A DNA stretch of 64,000 bases from an uncultured Prevotella sp. (GCA_946415755.1 CAMKTS010000004.1:1-64000), one strand, 5' to 3'. Shown: positions 25,229-35,583, numbered from the stretch's first letter. Numbers and translations are program-made. The notes: a model not told the origin generated them from the sequence alone.

Positions 25229-25626
25229 CTGGATATCTTCTGGATACAAATATCTGTATTTTTGCCATGCGCGACAAGTACGGTGTTAACGAACGGCTTG
25301 AAAGTATCAGCCCTCAACAATGCTATGTTGCTGACGTAACGGTGATGGAGTTGCGATTTGGTGCATATAAAAGTGAGAAGAAGGAAGAAAACCTTCGCAT
25401 TGTCAACGATTTCCTCAGCAAGGTGAAAGTGGTGTCATTTGCTGACACTATTGATGCTTTCTGCCAGGAGAAGCTCAGGCTCCAAAGCCTGGGCACCCCT
25501 ATAGAGGATTATGACCTCTTCATTGGCTGCGCCGCTAAGGTTGCCGGTCTCACCATGGTGACAGACAACTTTCAGCATCTCGGTCGCATTGAGGATCTGG
25601 AAGTTGAAAATTGGATTCAGAGGTAG
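25225..25626 (+). CDS. vapC: VapC-type PIN-domain toxin ribonuclease
   Basis: 133 residues, full PIN domain. Acidic metal-binding residues in place: D7 (LLDTN), E42 (VMELRFG), D97 (EDYDLFIG) and D114 (VTDN). PIN toxins of this type cut tRNA or rRNA when free of antitoxin. No sign of damage, so the vapBC pair looks functional. Confidence 0.92.
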   Translation: MTGYLLDTNICIFAMRDKYGVNERLESISPQQCYVADVTVMELRFGAYKSEKKEENLRIVNDFLSKVKVVSFADTIDAFCQEKLRLQSLGTPIEDYDLFIGCAAKVAGLTMVTDNFQHLGRIEDLEVENWIQR

Positions 25627-25654
25627 TATTTCCATGTAAACCTAATTCAGAAGA

Positions 25655-26824
25655 GTGAAAACAGGAAACCGAACGCTTAAGGTGGTGTATTGCATACCGG
25701 CTATGTACCTAGCAGGAGGCATGGAGCGTGTGCTGACGATGAAGGCAAACTATTTTGCCGAGACGTATGGCTACGACGTTACGCTCATCCTGACGGACGG
25801 AAAGGACAAACCCCTATTCTACCCCTTGTCGCCGAAGGTGAAGGTGGTCAATCTGGACATTGGTTTCGAGGAGCTGTGGAACAGTTCGTTCGTCAAGAAG
25901 GTTATTCTGTATCTGAAGAAACAGCGGCAGTACAGGAAGCTGCTGACGGCAACTCTGATGGAGCTGCGCCCGGACATCACCATCAGCATGCTCCGACGGG
26001 AAATCAATTTTATCTGTAAGATAAAGGATGGAAGCTGGAAGATAGGTGAAATCCATATCAACAGGGCACACTACCGGACTTTTGAGGAAGGGGATGCCAC
26101 TGTTGTCAAGACGCTCTTCTCTAAGTTCTGGATGCATAGCCTGATAGGGAAACTGCGCCAGCTGGACTGCTTTGTGGTGCTGACGGAGACCGACAAGGAG
26201 GCATGGCAGGAACTGGACAGGGTGGAAGTGATACCGAACCCGTTGTCTTTCAGCCCGTCGGGATATAGTCCGCTGGTCGAGAAACGGGTAATCGTTGTAG
26301 GCCGGTATTGCAGGGAGAAGGGCTACGACCACTTGCTGCAGGCATGGGAAAAGGTACAGCATGCATGTCCCGACTGGCGACTGGATGTGTATGGTGACGG
26401 TGAGCGGAAGGCATACGAGCAGTTGATTGACGAGTTGCAGATACACCGGTCGCGCTGCCGTCTTAATGGGCGCGTGGCGGATATTGAGTCGGAATATACG
26501 CATAGCAGTGTCGCCGTATGCAGTTCACGGTTCGAAGGCTTTGGCCTGGTGATTATCGAAGCCATGGCCTGCGGCGTGCCTGTGATCTCCTTTGACTGTC
26601 CGTGGGGACCGCGCAATATCATCAACGACGGTGTGGACGGCATCCTGGTGGAGAATGGGAATGTACAACTGTTGGCCCAACGACTAATCGAACTGCTGAA
26701 CCATCCGGAGCGAATCAACCAGATGGGAAGCGTGGCACACGAGAGCGTAAAGCGCTTCGGCATCGACATCGTGGCTGGCAGGTGGAAAAGCCTCTTTGAA
26801 ACGCTCTTATCAAAAGGCAAATAA
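25655..26824 (+). CDS. Glycosyltransferase family 4
   Basis: 389 residues, GT-B fold, retaining. N-terminal acceptor half with GGMERV; C-terminal nucleotide-sugar half with VGRYCREKGYDHLLQAW, the FEGFGLVIIEAMACGVPVIS signature and GPRNIINDGVDG. GTG start at 25655, 28 bases after vapC. Probably adds a sugar to a surface polysaccharide or glycolipid, but no other glycan genes are near. Confidence 0.9.
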   Translation: MKTGNRTLKVVYCIPAMYLAGGMERVLTMKANYFAETYGYDVTLILTDGKDKPLFYPLSPKVKVVNLDIGFEELWNSSFVKKVILYLKKQRQYRKLLTATLMELRPDITISMLRREINFICKIKDGSWKIGEIHINRAHYRTFEEGDATVVKTLFSKFWMHSLIGKLRQLDCFVVLTETDKEAWQELDRVEVIPNPLSFSPSGYSPLVEKRVIVVGRYCREKGYDHLLQAWEKVQHACPDWRLDVYGDGERKAYEQLIDELQIHRSRCRLNGRVADIESEYTHSSVAVCSSRFEGFGLVIIEAMACGVPVISFDCPWGPRNIINDGVDGILVENGNVQLLAQRLIELLNHPERINQMGSVAHESVKRFGIDIVAGRWKSLFETLLSKGK

Positions 26825-26827
26825 CAG

Positions 26828-26860
26828 AAATGGGGCGTTGCTGTTGGCAACGCCCCATTT
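26828..26860. terminator. Bidirectional terminator between glycosyltransferase and rplQ
   Basis: AAATGGGGCGTTGC (26828-26841) pairs perfectly with 26847-26860 around a 5-base loop. A on one side and T on the other let it end both converging transcripts. Confidence 0.9.
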
Positions 26861-26888
26861 GATATAGGATTTCAATCGAAATACAGAT

Positions 26889-27428
26889 TTACTCAGCCTT
26901 GGCCTCTTCAGCGGCAGCATCCTCTGCAGGAGCAGCCTCTTCGGCTTTCACTTCCTCTGCGGGAGCCTCTGCCTTTGCCTCCTCAGCGGGAACTGCGGCT
27001 TCAGCCTTTGCGCCGGAACGGCGTGAGCGGCGAGTCTTCTTCTCAGCCTTCGGAGTCTTCAGCATGTTCTCGTCGAAGTCTACCAACTCGATGAAGCAGA
27101 TCTCTGCAGCATCACCCTTGCGGAAACCGAGCTTGATGATGCGGGTATAGCCACCGGGACGGTCGCCGACCTTCTGTGCTACGGTGCCGAAGAGTTCCTT
27201 AAGAGCCTCTTTGTTCTGCAGGTAGCTGAATACCACACGACGGCTGTTGGTGCTGTCGTCCTTTGAGCGCGTGATAAGCGGCTCTACGTATTTCTTAAGT
27301 GCCTTTGCCTTGGCGAGGGTCGTAGTGATTCTTTTGTGCATGATCAGCGAGATGGCCATGTTGGCAAGCATGGCACGGCGGTGGTCAGCAGTACGGCCCA
27401 GATGATTGAATTTCTTTCCGTGTCTCAT
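26889..27428 (-). CDS. rplQ: 50S ribosomal protein L17
   Basis: 179 residues. The first 120 are L17 ([20 protein letters not shown]). The rest is an Ala/Glu/Lys-rich low-complexity tail (about 125-179) absent from E. coli L17 (127 residues) and usual in Bacteroidetes. Last gene of the alpha operon, followed by the bidirectional terminator. Confidence 0.96.
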   Translation of the reverse strand: MRHGKKFNHLGRTADHRRAMLANMAISLIMHKRITTTLAKAKALKKYVEPLITRSKDDSTNSRRVVFSYLQNKEALKELFGTVAQKVGDRPGGYTRIIKLGFRKGDAAEICFIELVDFDENMLKTPKAEKKTRRSRRSGAKAEAAVPAEEAKAEAPAEEVKAEEAAPAEDAAAEEAKAE

Positions 27429-27459
27429 TGTTTTGTTTTCTTCTTTAAGCGGACAATTT

Positions 27460-27488
27460 CTTAACTCTTAATTCTTAACTCTTAATTA
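27460..27488. repeat. Tandem CTTAATT/CTTAACT repeat between rpoA and rplQ
   Basis: Four 7-8 base units; in the mRNA an A-rich run about 35 bases before the rplQ start. Confidence 0.6.
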
Positions 27489-27493
27489 AAGAA

Positions 27494-28486
27494 TTACTCT
27501 TTGTCCAGTTTATACTTTGAAATGTCGGTTCCAAACGACAGATTCAGACTCTCGAGCAAATCATCAAGCTCAGTGAGCGATTTCTTACCGAAGTTGCGGA
27601 ACTTCAGGAGGTCGGTCTTGTTGTACTGCACGAGATCGCCAAGCGTCTCGACGTCGGCAGCCTTCAGACAGTTGAGGGCACGAACCGAGAGGTTCATGTC
27701 TACCAACTTGGTCTTCAGCAACTGGCGCATGTGCAGTACTTCCTCATCGAACTCCTGGTTGCCCTCGATATCTGTGTTCTCAAGGGTAATCTTCTCGTCG
27801 GAGAAGAGCATAAAGTGATAGATGAGGATCTTTGCGGCCTCTTTCAGGGCATCCTTCGGGTGGATGGAACCGTCCGTGGTGATTTCCAGCACGAGCTTGT
27901 CGTAGTCGGTCTTCTGCTCGACACGATAAGGCTCTACGCTGTACTTCACGTTACGGATGGGGGTGTAGATGGAGTCGATGGCCAACACATTGACATCGGT
28001 ACAGAACTCGCGATTCTCATCGGCGGGAACGTAGCCGCGGCCTTTGTTGATGGTAATATCCATCTGCATCGATGCCTTGGAATCTAAATGACAAATCACC
28101 AAATCGGGATTTAACACTTCAAATCCAGTCAGATACTTGCCTATATCACCGGCTTTAAACTCGGTAGAATTCTCGATGGTGATGGAGACTTTCTCGTTCT
28201 CGAATTCTTCCACTACTTGCTTGAACCTTACTTGTTTCAGGTTCAAGATAATGTTGGTGACATCTTCCTTGACACCGGGCACGGAGGAAAACTCATGCTC
28301 AACACCGGCAATGCGGATGGTGTTGATGGCATAGCCCTCGAGCGACGACAGGAGGATGCGGCGCAGGGCATTACCGATGGTAACACCGAAGCCTGACTCC
28401 AGAGGACGGAATTCGAACTTGCCGAATCTGTCCGTGGACTCCAACATTATGACTTTGTCAGGTTTTTGAAATGCTAATATCGCCAT
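27494..28486 (-). CDS. rpoA: DNA-directed RNA polymerase subunit alpha
   Basis: 330 residues. N-terminal assembly domain (about 1-230, with [20 protein letters not shown]) and C-terminal domain (about 255-320, [17 protein letters not shown]) that contacts DNA and regulators. Usual length and position between rpsD and rplQ. Confidence 0.98.
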   Translation of the reverse strand: MAILAFQKPDKVIMLESTDRFGKFEFRPLESGFGVTIGNALRRILLSSLEGYAINTIRIAGVEHEFSSVPGVKEDVTNIILNLKQVRFKQVVEEFENEKVSITIENSTEFKAGDIGKYLTGFEVLNPDLVICHLDSKASMQMDITINKGRGYVPADENREFCTDVNVLAIDSIYTPIRNVKYSVEPYRVEQKTDYDKLVLEITTDGSIHPKDALKEAAKILIYHFMLFSDEKITLENTDIEGNQEFDEEVLHMRQLLKTKLVDMNLSVRALNCLKAADVETLGDLVQYNKTDLLKFRNFGKKSLTELDDLLESLNLSFGTDISKYKLDKE

Positions 28487-28497
28487 TAATTTAATGA

Positions 28498-29103
28498 TTA
28501 TTTAGAGTACAACTCAACGATTAACTGCTCCTTAATATTCTCAGGGATGTCGGCACGCTCAGGACGGTGGAGGTACTTGCCGCTCTTGGTCTGCTCGTCC
28601 CACTCAATCCAGGGGTACTTGCTGTGGTTGAACCCTGCGAGGGCTGCCTCAATGACTTCGAGTGACTTGGCTTTCTCACGGACACCAACAACCTGACCGG
28701 GCTTGACAGCGTAGGAGGGGATGTTGACTACTTCACCATCGACGACAATGTGCTTGTGGCCCACCATCTGACGGGCGGCTGCACGGGTCGGGGCGATGCC
28801 GAGACGGAACACTACATTGTCGAGGCGGCTCTCCAGCATCTGGAGGAGCACCTCACCGGTGATACCGTCGGCCTTGGCGGCCTTCTCGAACATATTACGG
28901 AACTGGCGCTCAAGAACACCGTATGTGTACTTGGCTTTCTGCTTCTCTGCCAACATGACAGCATACTCCGACTGCTTGCGGCGACGGTTGTTGCCATGCT
29001 GTCCCGGGGGGAAGTTCCTGCGGGACAAAACTTTGTCCGGGCCGTAGATGGCTTCACCAAAACGGCGGGCAATTTTTGATTTCGGTCCAATATATCTTGC
29101 CAT
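28498..29103 (-). CDS. rpsD: 30S ribosomal protein S4
   Basis: 201 residues, early 16S rRNA binder. S4 domain motif [20 protein letters not shown] and C-terminal EWDEQTKSG. No zinc cysteines at the N-terminus. Located rpsK-rpsD-rpoA. In other bacteria S4 represses the alpha operon. Confidence 0.98.
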   Translation of the reverse strand: MARYIGPKSKIARRFGEAIYGPDKVLSRRNFPPGQHGNNRRRKQSEYAVMLAEKQKAKYTYGVLERQFRNMFEKAAKADGITGEVLLQMLESRLDNVVFRLGIAPTRAAARQMVGHKHIVVDGEVVNIPSYAVKPGQVVGVREKAKSLEVIEAALAGFNHSKYPWIEWDEQTKSGKYLHRPERADIPENIKEQLIVELYSK

Positions 29104-29136
29104 AATAATAAAATATTTTTTTTCTTGTTTTTTATT

Positions 29137-29179
29137 CTAGTCATACTAGTCGTACTAGTGAGACTAGTCATCCTAGTTA
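29137..29179. repeat. Tandem ACTAGTC-type repeat between rpsK and rpsD
   Basis: Units TAGTCAT/ACTAGTC/GTACTAG fill the 76-base gap right up to the rpsK stop. ACTAGT itself is palindromic, so the run can fold on itself. Confidence 0.6.
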
Positions 29180-29569
29180 TTATACGCGACGACGCTTCGG
29201 AGGACGGCAGCCGTTGTGCGGCAGCGGAGTAACATCGATAATCTCGACAACCTCAATACCGGCTCCATGACAAGCACGGATAGCACTCTCACGACCGTTG
29301 CCGGGACCCTTCACGTATGCCTTTACCTTGCGCAGACCCAGGTCGAAAGCAACCTTGGCACAATCCTCGGCAGCCATCTGGGCTGCATACGGGGTGTTCT
29401 TCTTAGAACCACGGAAGCCCATCTTACCGGCTGAGGACCAAGAGATAATCTGTCCCTCGTCGTTGGCGAGCGACACAATGATATTGTTAAAAGAGCTGTG
29501 TACGTGGAGCTGCCCCAAGGCTGTTACCTTCACGTTACGTTTCTTGGAAGTGACTGTTTTCTTTGCCAT
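29180..29569 (-). CDS. rpsK: 30S ribosomal protein S11
   Basis: 129 residues, platform protein near the mRNA exit. Carries [21 protein letters not shown] and the C-terminal PPKRRRV typical of S11. Between rpsM and rpsD. Confidence 0.98.
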   Translation of the reverse strand: MAKKTVTSKKRNVKVTALGQLHVHSSFNNIIVSLANDEGQIISWSSAGKMGFRGSKKNTPYAAQMAAEDCAKVAFDLGLRKVKAYVKGPGNGRESAIRACHGAGIEVVEIIDVTPLPHNGCRPPKRRRV

Positions 29570-29576
29570 AATTCTA

Positions 29577-29615
29577 AAATCTTTAATCTTTAATTTTTAA
29601 TCTTTAATTTAAGAA
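29577..29615. repeat. Tandem CTTTAAT repeat between rpsM and rpsK
   Basis: Four to five AATCTTT units occupy the whole gap; in the mRNA this is an AAAGATT run leading to the rpsK start. Confidence 0.6.
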
Positions 29616-29996
29616 TTACTTCGTGGCCTTCTTCTTGTTAGCAACAGTCTTCTTCTTTCCCTTACGCGTACGAGCATTGTTCTTAGTGCTCTGACCACGC
29701 ACGGGCAGACCGTTACGATGACGGACTCCACGATAGCAACCAATATCCATCAGTCGCTTGATGTTCAACTGGATCTCGCTACGGAGATCACCTTCTACCT
29801 TGAATTCAGCGCCGATGATTTCACGGATCTTGGCTGCCTGATCGTCACTCCATTCGTTGACCTTCAGGTCGCGGCTCACGCCGGCCTTGTCCAAAATCTT
29901 TGCTGAACTACTTCGACCTATACCATAGATATAAGTCAATGCGATTTCGCCACGCTTCTCTTGGGGCAAATCTACTCCAACAATTCTTATTGCCAT
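29616..29996 (-). CDS. rpsM: 30S ribosomal protein S13
   Basis: 126 residues from ATG at 29996 ([20 protein letters not shown]); an upstream in-frame start would add 18 residues and overlap the promoter region. Binds the head of the 30S and contacts tRNA and 50S. Basic C-terminal tail ([13 protein letters not shown]). First gene of the alpha operon here. Confidence 0.97.
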   Translation of the reverse strand: MAIRIVGVDLPQEKRGEIALTYIYGIGRSSSAKILDKAGVSRDLKVNEWSDDQAAKIREIIGAEFKVEGDLRSEIQLNIKRLMDIGCYRGVRHRNGLPVRGQSTKNNARTRKGKKKTVANKKKATK

Positions 29997-30051
29997 TGTT
30001 AAACTAAAAAAAATAATGATGTTAAAATTCGAATTTTTGCCAAAAAGCATG

Positions 30052-30059
30052 CAAAGGTA
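30052..30059 (-). promoter_or_regulatory. -7 box of the alpha operon
   Basis: TACCTTTG on the minus strand, in the 114-base gap between rpmJ and rpsM, 55 bases before the rpsM start. No clear -33. Suggests rpsM-rpsK-rpsD-rpoA-rplQ has its own transcript in addition to read-through. Confidence 0.55.
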
Positions 30060-30110
30060 CGCAGAATTTCTGAGATTCCGCCACCTTGTTATGCTTATTT
30101 AACAATTTCA

Positions 30111-30227
30111 TCAACCCTGACGCATCTTGTACTTGGGGTTCTTCTTGTTGATAACGAACAGACGACCCTTGCGACGTACAATCTTACAGTCGGGGGTGCG
30201 CTTCTTCAACGATGCTCTTGTCTTCAT
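30111..30227 (-). CDS. rpmJ: 50S ribosomal protein L36
   Basis: 38 residues: begins [20 protein letters not shown] and ends YKMRQG. Only one Cys remains of the zinc-binding set (CxxC...C...H in the zinc form), so this is the zinc-free form. Too short for most gene finders, but the place between infA and rpsM is standard. Confidence 0.95.
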   Translation of the reverse strand: MKTRASLKKRTPDCKIVRRKGRLFVINKKNPKYKMRQG

Positions 30228-30247
30228 ACTTATTCGGTCTCCTAATA

Positions 30248-30466
30248 TTATTTATATCTGAATACTATACGTCCCTTGGTCAGGTCGTAGGGACTCATCT
30301 CAACCTTCACCTTGTCACCGGGCAGAATCTTGATATAATGCATACGCATCTTACCCGAGATATGTGCGATAATGGGCACACCGTTCTCCAATTCCACACG
30401 GAACATGGCATTGGATAATGCCTCTACAATCGTTCCGTCTTGCTCAATAGCACCTTGTTTTGCCAT
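30248..30466 (-). CDS. infA: Translation initiation factor IF-1
   Basis: 72 residues, a single OB-fold (S1-like) domain: [24 protein letters not shown] and [17 protein letters not shown]. Binds the A site of the 30S during initiation. 13 bases after map. Confidence 0.98.
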   Translation of the reverse strand: MAKQGAIEQDGTIVEALSNAMFRVELENGVPIIAHISGKMRMHYIKILPGDKVKVEMSPYDLTKGRIVFRYK

Positions 30467-30479
30467 TCTGATAGAATAC

Positions 30480-31283
30480 TTATTTTGTTCGCGCTAATTC
30501 GATGTTTTCTATTTCTTCAAACGAAGACAGTATCTCTGCCTGTCCCTTGCGCACCACCACGGTATGCTCAAAATGAGCTGCGGGCTTTCCGTCACGGGTA
30601 CGGACGGTCCAACGATCCTTGTCGAGCCAGATGTCACGCTTGCCCATGGTAATCATCGGCTCTATGGCAATGCACATGCCTGCTTTCAGCATCACACCGT
30701 TTCCACGGCGGCCGTAGTTGGGCACCTGCGGGTCTTCATGCATCTCATGCCCGATACCGTGACCAGTCAGTTCCCTGACAATGCCATAGCCATGGGCCTC
30801 GCAATGGTCTTGGACAGCACTGCTGATATCGCCCAGATGGTGGCCGGCCGTTGCATTCCCGATGCCTTTGTAGAGGGCCTCTTTCGTGACGCGGAGCAGT
30901 TGTCTGACATCTTCGCTGACCTCGCCGACACAGAATGTGTAGCAGGAGTCGCCACAAAAGCCGTTCAACAGTGTCCCGCAGTCTACGGATATGATGTCAC
31001 CCTCCTTGAGTATCGTCTGGTCATTGGGTACACCATGAACCACGACATCGTTCACCGAGGTGCAGATGCTGGCGGGAAACGGCCCTCCATATGGATTGGG
31101 GAAACCCTTGAAAGTCGGAACGGCTCCATGGTCACGGATGAACTCGTCGGCAATCTTGTCCAACTGGAGGGTCGTTACGCCAGGCTTGATATGTCTTGCT
31201 AATTCGCCAAGGGTCCTACCAACGAGTTGGTTGGCCTGGCGCATCAGTTCTATCTCGTCTTCTGTCTTCAGAAATATCTTCAT
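30480..31283 (-). CDS. map: Methionine aminopeptidase type I
   Basis: 267 residues, removes the first Met from new proteins. Metal ligands Asp/Asp/His/Glu/Glu are in [33 protein letters not shown] and AIEPMI. No N-terminal extension. Follows secY by 6 bases, the usual Bacteroidetes order. Confidence 0.97.
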   Translation of the reverse strand: MKIFLKTEDEIELMRQANQLVGRTLGELARHIKPGVTTLQLDKIADEFIRDHGAVPTFKGFPNPYGGPFPASICTSVNDVVVHGVPNDQTILKEGDIISVDCGTLLNGFCGDSCYTFCVGEVSEDVRQLLRVTKEALYKGIGNATAGHHLGDISSAVQDHCEAHGYGIVRELTGHGIGHEMHEDPQVPNYGRRGNGVMLKAGMCIAIEPMITMGKRDIWLDKDRWTVRTRDGKPAAHFEHTVVVRKGQAEILSSFEEIENIELARTK

Positions 31284-31289
31284 ACCGGC

Positions 31290-32630
31290 TTAATACGCAC
31301 TCATTCCACGTCCGTGGATACGACCAGAGTTAAGCAGGCCGTCGTAGTGGCGCATGAGCAGATGGCTTTCAATCTGCTGGAGGGTGTCAAGCACCACACC
31401 AACAAGAATCAGCAGGGAAGTACCACCAAAGAACTGTGAGAAGGAATCCTGCACATTGAGCATGCTGGCGAATGCCGGCATGACAGCGATGAAGGCGATA
31501 AACAGCGAACCAGGCAGCGTGATGCGTGACATCACGGTGTCGATGAAGTCGGCTGTCGGCTTGCCGGGCTTAATACCCGGAATGAAGCCATTGTTGCGCT
31601 TCATGTCTTCGGCCATCTGCGTAGGATTGAGTGTGATAGCGGTGTAGAAATAGGTGAACGCAATGATGAGCAATGCAAAGATGATGTTGTACGTCCAGCT
31701 ATGATGATCGAGCATGGAACGAACAAACCAACTGGCATTCTCAGGAGCTGCATACTGCACAAAGGCCAGTGGGATGAACATCAGTGCCTGGGCAAAGATG
31801 ATAGGCATCACATTGGCAGCGAACAGCTTCAGGGGGATGTACTGACGTGCACCGCCTACCTGCTGACCGCCTACGATACGCTTGGCATACTGCACGGGGA
31901 TTTTGCGGACACCCTGCACCAGAACAATGGCTGCACAAACAACTGCATAGAGAATGATGATCTCGACGAGGAACATCACCAAACCACCACCTGTGATGGC
32001 CGTGAAGCGTGACGACACCTCCTGGATGAATGCCTGCGGAAGGCGGGCAATAATACCAATCATAATGATCAGCGAGATACCATTACCTATTCCCTTATCG
32101 GTAATGCGCTCACCCAGCCAGAGGATGAACATACTGCCGGCAGCCAGAATGATGGTGGCCGGGAATACGAACACCGACCAACTGATACCTGATGCCAAGG
32201 CAGCACCGGCCTGCATCTTCAGATTGATGAGGTAGCTCGGAGCCTGAAACAGCAGGATAGCCACTGTCAGGTAGCGAGTATAGGTCATAATCTTCTTGCG
32301 GCCGCTCTCACCCTCGCGCTGCATCTTCTGGAAATAAGGCACAGCGACGGCAAGGAGCTGCATAACGATGGAAGCAGAGATGTAAGGCATGATTCCGAGC
32401 GCAAAGATCGATGCGTTGGAAAAAGCACCACCAGAGAACATGTCGAGCAGCGACATCAAGCCACCCGCAGTCTGAGACTGCAGCTTGTCAAGCAAGGCGG
32501 GATTGATACCGGGCAGTACGACGAACGAGCCAAAACGGTAGATGGCTACAAACAGCGTCGTGATGAGGATGCGCTGGCGCAGGTCCTCAATCTTCCAAAT
32601 GTTCTTCAGTGTCTCTATTAACTTCTTCAT
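31290..32630 (-). CDS. secY: Preprotein translocase subunit SecY
   Basis: 446 residues, ten membrane segments; signature GINPALLDKLQSQ and the cytoplasmic loop RKIPVQYAKRIVGG. Forms the protein-conducting channel with SecE and SecG. Between rplO and map. Confidence 0.98.
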   Translation of the reverse strand: MKKLIETLKNIWKIEDLRQRILITTLFVAIYRFGSFVVLPGINPALLDKLQSQTAGGLMSLLDMFSGGAFSNASIFALGIMPYISASIVMQLLAVAVPYFQKMQREGESGRKKIMTYTRYLTVAILLFQAPSYLINLKMQAGAALASGISWSVFVFPATIILAAGSMFILWLGERITDKGIGNGISLIIMIGIIARLPQAFIQEVSSRFTAITGGGLVMFLVEIIILYAVVCAAIVLVQGVRKIPVQYAKRIVGGQQVGGARQYIPLKLFAANVMPIIFAQALMFIPLAFVQYAAPENASWFVRSMLDHHSWTYNIIFALLIIAFTYFYTAITLNPTQMAEDMKRNNGFIPGIKPGKPTADFIDTVMSRITLPGSLFIAFIAVMPAFASMLNVQDSFSQFFGGTSLLILVGVVLDTLQQIESHLLMRHYDGLLNSGRIHGRGMSAY

Positions 32631-32638
32631 CTTTCCTA

Positions 32639-33085
32639 TTAGATAATTGTTGCGTTACCACCTACTGCCTTGATAGCTTCCTCGGCAGTCTTCGAGAATG
32701 CATTGGCCTCGACATCAATCTTGGCCTTCAGCTCACCGTTGCCAAGAATCTTGACAAGTTCCTTGCCATTGGTAAGGCCGGCAGCCACCAGCTCTGCAAT
32801 GCCAATCTTGGTGAGGTTCTTCTGCTCTGCCAGCTTCTGAAGCGTGGAGAGGTTGACGGCGAAGTATTCCTTGTGGTTGATGTTCTTGAAACCAGACTTC
32901 GGAACACGACGCTGCAACGGCATCTGACCGCCTTCGAAACCAACCTTCTTCTTATAACCTGAGCGAGCCTTGGCACCTTTGTGACCACGGGTAGACGTGC
33001 CACCCAGACCAGAACCGGGACCACGGCCGATCCTACGACGTGAATGTGTAGAGCCCTCAGCCGGCTTTAAAGTATGGAGTTTCAT
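32639..33085 (-). CDS. rplO: 50S ribosomal protein L15
   Basis: 148 residues. Gly/Arg-rich N-terminus (RRRIGRGPGSGLGGTSTRGH) that runs into rRNA, and a folded C-terminal part with IGIAELVAAGL. 8 bases before secY. Confidence 0.98.
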   Translation of the reverse strand: MKLHTLKPAEGSTHSRRRIGRGPGSGLGGTSTRGHKGAKARSGYKKKVGFEGGQMPLQRRVPKSGFKNINHKEYFAVNLSTLQKLAEQKNLTKIGIAELVAAGLTNGKELVKILGNGELKAKIDVEANAFSKTAEEAIKAVGGNATII

Positions 33086-33121
33086 AATTCGTTTGCGTTT
33101 TTAAAGTTGTAACTTAATGTG

Positions 33122-33298
33122 TTAATCGATTACTTCCACGAGGTGGCGAACCTTACGGATCATGCCGCGGATAACGGGAGTATCTTCCTTCTCGACGACT
33201 TGGGAAATCTTGTTCAGACCCAGGGCCTTCAAAGTGGCCTTCTGGTCTACAGGAAAACCGATCTTGCTCTTAATCTGCTTAATCTTTATTGTTGCCAT
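33122..33298 (-). CDS. rpmD: 50S ribosomal protein L30
   Basis: 58 residues from the ATG at 33298 ([20 protein letters not shown]); upstream in-frame codons belong to the gap after rpsE. Contains the [16 protein letters not shown] core and ends RHLVEVID. Confidence 0.97.
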   Translation of the reverse strand: MATIKIKQIKSKIGFPVDQKATLKALGLNKISQVVEKEDTPVIRGMIRKVRHLVEVID

Positions 33299-33317
33299 AG
33301 TCTTACTCTCCTTAGTT

Positions 33318-33830
33318 TTATCCTCTAAACACTTTTTCCATACTGATGCCACGAGTACCTGCTATCGTGTAGGCATCGCGCATCTGGCTCAGAGCCTCGA
33401 TGGTAGCCTTTACCAGGTTGTGGGGGTTGGAAGAACCCTTTGACTTGGCAAGCACATCCTTCACACCTACACTCTCCAGCACGGCGCGCATGGCACCACC
33501 GGCTACCAGACCAGTACCGGCTGCTGCAGGACGGAGGAATACTTGTGCTCCACCGAAACGGGCTTCCATCTCATGGGGAATGGTACCTTTCAGCACGGGA
33601 ACCTTGACCAGGTTCTTCTTGGCAGCCTCGACACCCTTGGCGATGGCAGCGGTAACTTCACCGGCCTTGCCAAGACCCCAGCCGATAATGCCGTTGCCGT
33701 CGCCGACAACCACAATGGCTGCGAAGGTAAAGGTGCGACCACCCTTTGTTACCTTGGTAACACGGTTGATGGCAACCAGTCTGTCTTTCAACTCTACGTC
33801 ACTATTAATCTTAACTTTGTTCATTGCCAT
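33318..33830 (-). CDS. rpsE: 30S ribosomal protein S5
   Basis: 170 residues, with the double-stranded RNA-binding fold ([19 protein letters not shown]) and the [19 protein letters not shown] segment. Affects decoding accuracy. Start MAMNKVK at 33830; MNKVK two codons later is an alternative. Confidence 0.98.
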   Translation of the reverse strand: MAMNKVKINSDVELKDRLVAINRVTKVTKGGRTFTFAAIVVVGDGNGIIGWGLGKAGEVTAAIAKGVEAAKKNLVKVPVLKGTIPHEMEARFGGAQVFLRPAAAGTGLVAGGAMRAVLESVGVKDVLAKSKGSSNPHNLVKATIEALSQMRDAYTIAGTRGISMEKVFRG

Positions 33831-33836
33831 AATCGT

Positions 33837-34181
33837 TTAAAATTTAAGTCCACCTTTACGGGCTGCATCAGCCAGCGACTTCACGCGGCCGTGGTAGAGA
33901 TAGCCGTTACGGTCGAATACCACGGCTGTCACACCGGCCTCCTGGGCCTTCTTGGCTACCAGTTCGCCTACCTTGGCGGCCTGCTCGATCTTCGGCATGG
34001 CCTCCAGGCCCAGCGATGATGCTGCTGCAAGGGTTTTACCTTCCATATCGTTAATCACCTGAACGTATATCTGCTTGTTGCTGCGGAATACGCTCATACG
34101 GGGACGCTCGGCAGTGCCGAACACGTTCTTGCGAATTCTGTATTTAATCTTGATTCGTCTTTCAATCTTCTTTGTTGTCAT
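33837..34181 (-). CDS. rplR: 50S ribosomal protein L18
   Basis: 114 residues, binds 5S rRNA with L5. Motifs [20 protein letters not shown] and [20 protein letters not shown]. 37 bases after rplF, with a tandem repeat in the gap. Confidence 0.98.
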   Translation of the reverse strand: MTTKKIERRIKIKYRIRKNVFGTAERPRMSVFRSNKQIYVQVINDMEGKTLAAASSLGLEAMPKIEQAAKVGELVAKKAQEAGVTAVVFDRNGYLYHGRVKSLADAARKGGLKF

Positions 34182-34187
34182 AATCTT

Positions 34188-34221
34188 GAATTCTTAATTC
34201 TTAATTCTTAATTCTTAATTA
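34188..34221. repeat. Tandem ATTCTTA repeat between rplF and rplR
   Basis: Four and a half copies of AATTCTTA. The last TTA on the plus strand is the rplF stop codon (34219-34221), so the repeat has reached into the gene end. Confidence 0.7.
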
Positions 34222-34788
34222 CTTCGCGGAGGCCGACTTACCCGACTTGCGGCGGATAACCTCGCCCTTGAACAAAATACCCTTGCCCTTGTAAGGCTCC
34301 GGCATACGGAAAGAACGAATCTTGGCACAAATCATTCCAAGCAGCTGCTTGTCGCAAGACTCAAGGATGATCTGGGGATTCTGGTTACGCTCCATCTTGG
34401 TCTCTACCTTCACTTCCTTTGGAAGCTGGATGAAGATGGGGTGAGTATAGCCCAGCGAGAACTCGATGATGTTGCCCTGGTTGCTGACGCGATAGCCCAC
34501 ACCGACGAGTTCCAACTCCTTCTTGTAGCCTTCGCTGACACCGACAACCATATTGTTGACCAATGCACGGTAAAGACCGTGGAAAGCTTGCTTCTGCTTC
34601 ACATTGACGGGACTCTTCTCATCAATCTCAAAAGTAACATGACCATCTTCCACCTTCATGATGATAGAGGCATCTACTTTCTGTGAGAGTTCACCCTTCG
34701 GACCTTTTACGGTAACAACACCGTCCTGTCCCTGCGAAATGGTAACACCAGCAGGAATGCTAATGGGTAATTTTCCTATTCTTGACAT
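34219..34788 (-). CDS. rplF: 50S ribosomal protein L6
   Basis: 189 residues from the ATG at 34788 (MSRIGKLPISIPAGV); an upstream start would extend into the rpsH end region. Two L6 domains, with the C-terminal PEPYKGKGILFKGEVIRRK. Its stop codon lies in the tandem repeat that follows. Confidence 0.97.
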   Translation of the reverse strand: MSRIGKLPISIPAGVTISQGQDGVVTVKGPKGELSQKVDASIIMKVEDGHVTFEIDEKSPVNVKQKQAFHGLYRALVNNMVVGVSEGYKKELELVGVGYRVSNQGNIIEFSLGYTHPIFIQLPKEVKVETKMERNQNPQIILESCDKQLLGMICAKIRSFRMPEPYKGKGILFKGEVIRRKSGKSASAK

Positions 34789-34805
34789 ATTCAGGTCCTC
34801 CGATA

Positions 34806-35201
34806 TTAATAGACGTAGCAAAGCACCTCACCGCCGATTTTCAGCTGTGAAGCCTCCTTGTCTGTCATTACACCCTGAGACGTGGATAAGATGGCGATAC
34901 CCAGTCCGTTAATAACTCTCGGCATGTCCTTGTAACCGGTGTACTTGCGGAGCCCCGGCTTTGACACGCGTTTCAGGCACTTGATGGCGTTGGCCTTGGT
35001 GGCAGGGTCGTACTTCAAGGCTACCTTGATTGTACCTTGAGGACCGTCATCCTCGAACTTGTAGTTCAGGATGTAACCCTTCTCGAAGAGGATTTTTGTG
35101 ATTTCCTTCTTCAAGTTAGACGCAGGAACCTCAACCACACGGTGGTTGGCCATAATGGCGTTTCTGAGTCTGGTCAGATAATCTGCTATTGGATCTGTCA
35201 T
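34806..35201 (-). CDS. rpsH: 30S ribosomal protein S8
   Basis: 131 residues, binds the central domain of 16S rRNA. N-terminal DPIADYLTRLRNAIMANH and C-terminal STSQGVMTDKEA. The 74-base gap before it holds a short GC hairpin (35222-35236) which could be a control element; S8 is a known repressor of this operon in E. coli. Confidence 0.98.
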   Translation of the reverse strand: MTDPIADYLTRLRNAIMANHRVVEVPASNLKKEITKILFEKGYILNYKFEDDGPQGTIKVALKYDPATKANAIKCLKRVSKPGLRKYTGYKDMPRVINGLGIAILSTSQGVMTDKEASQLKIGGEVLCYVY

Positions 35202-35275
35202 AAAATAAATTGTTTAATTAATCGGGACTGCCCCGACAATATTAAATAAATAAACTCTGTTCTCGGTCAAACGTC

Positions 35276-35578
35276 TTACCAACTGGCCTTCTTCACACCG
35301 GGGATGAGACCGTTGCTGGCCATCTCACGGAACTGGATACGCGACAGACCGAACTGGCGCATATATCCCTTCGGACGACCGGTAATCTTGCAGCGGTTGT
35401 GCAGACGGATGGGGTTGGCGTTCTTGGGAATGTCCTGCAGTTTGCGAGCTGCCTCGTAAGCCTCTGCGGGATCCTCCGACGTTGCAATAATCTTCTTCAG
35501 TGCGGCGCGCTTCTCAGCATAGCGTGCAACGAGCTTTGCACGCTTCACCTCACGGGCTTTCATTGATTCCTTTGCCAT
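35276..35578 (-). CDS. rpsN: 30S ribosomal protein S14 (long, zinc-free form)
   Basis: 100 residues, with [20 protein letters not shown] and C-terminal GVKKASW. It is the long form lacking the CxxC...CxxC zinc motif of the 61-residue type. 5 bases after rplE. Confidence 0.97.
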   Translation of the reverse strand: MAKESMKAREVKRAKLVARYAEKRAALKKIIATSEDPAEAYEAARKLQDIPKNANPIRLHNRCKITGRPKGYMRQFGLSRIQFREMASNGLIPGVKKASW

Positions 35579-35583
35579 ATCTC

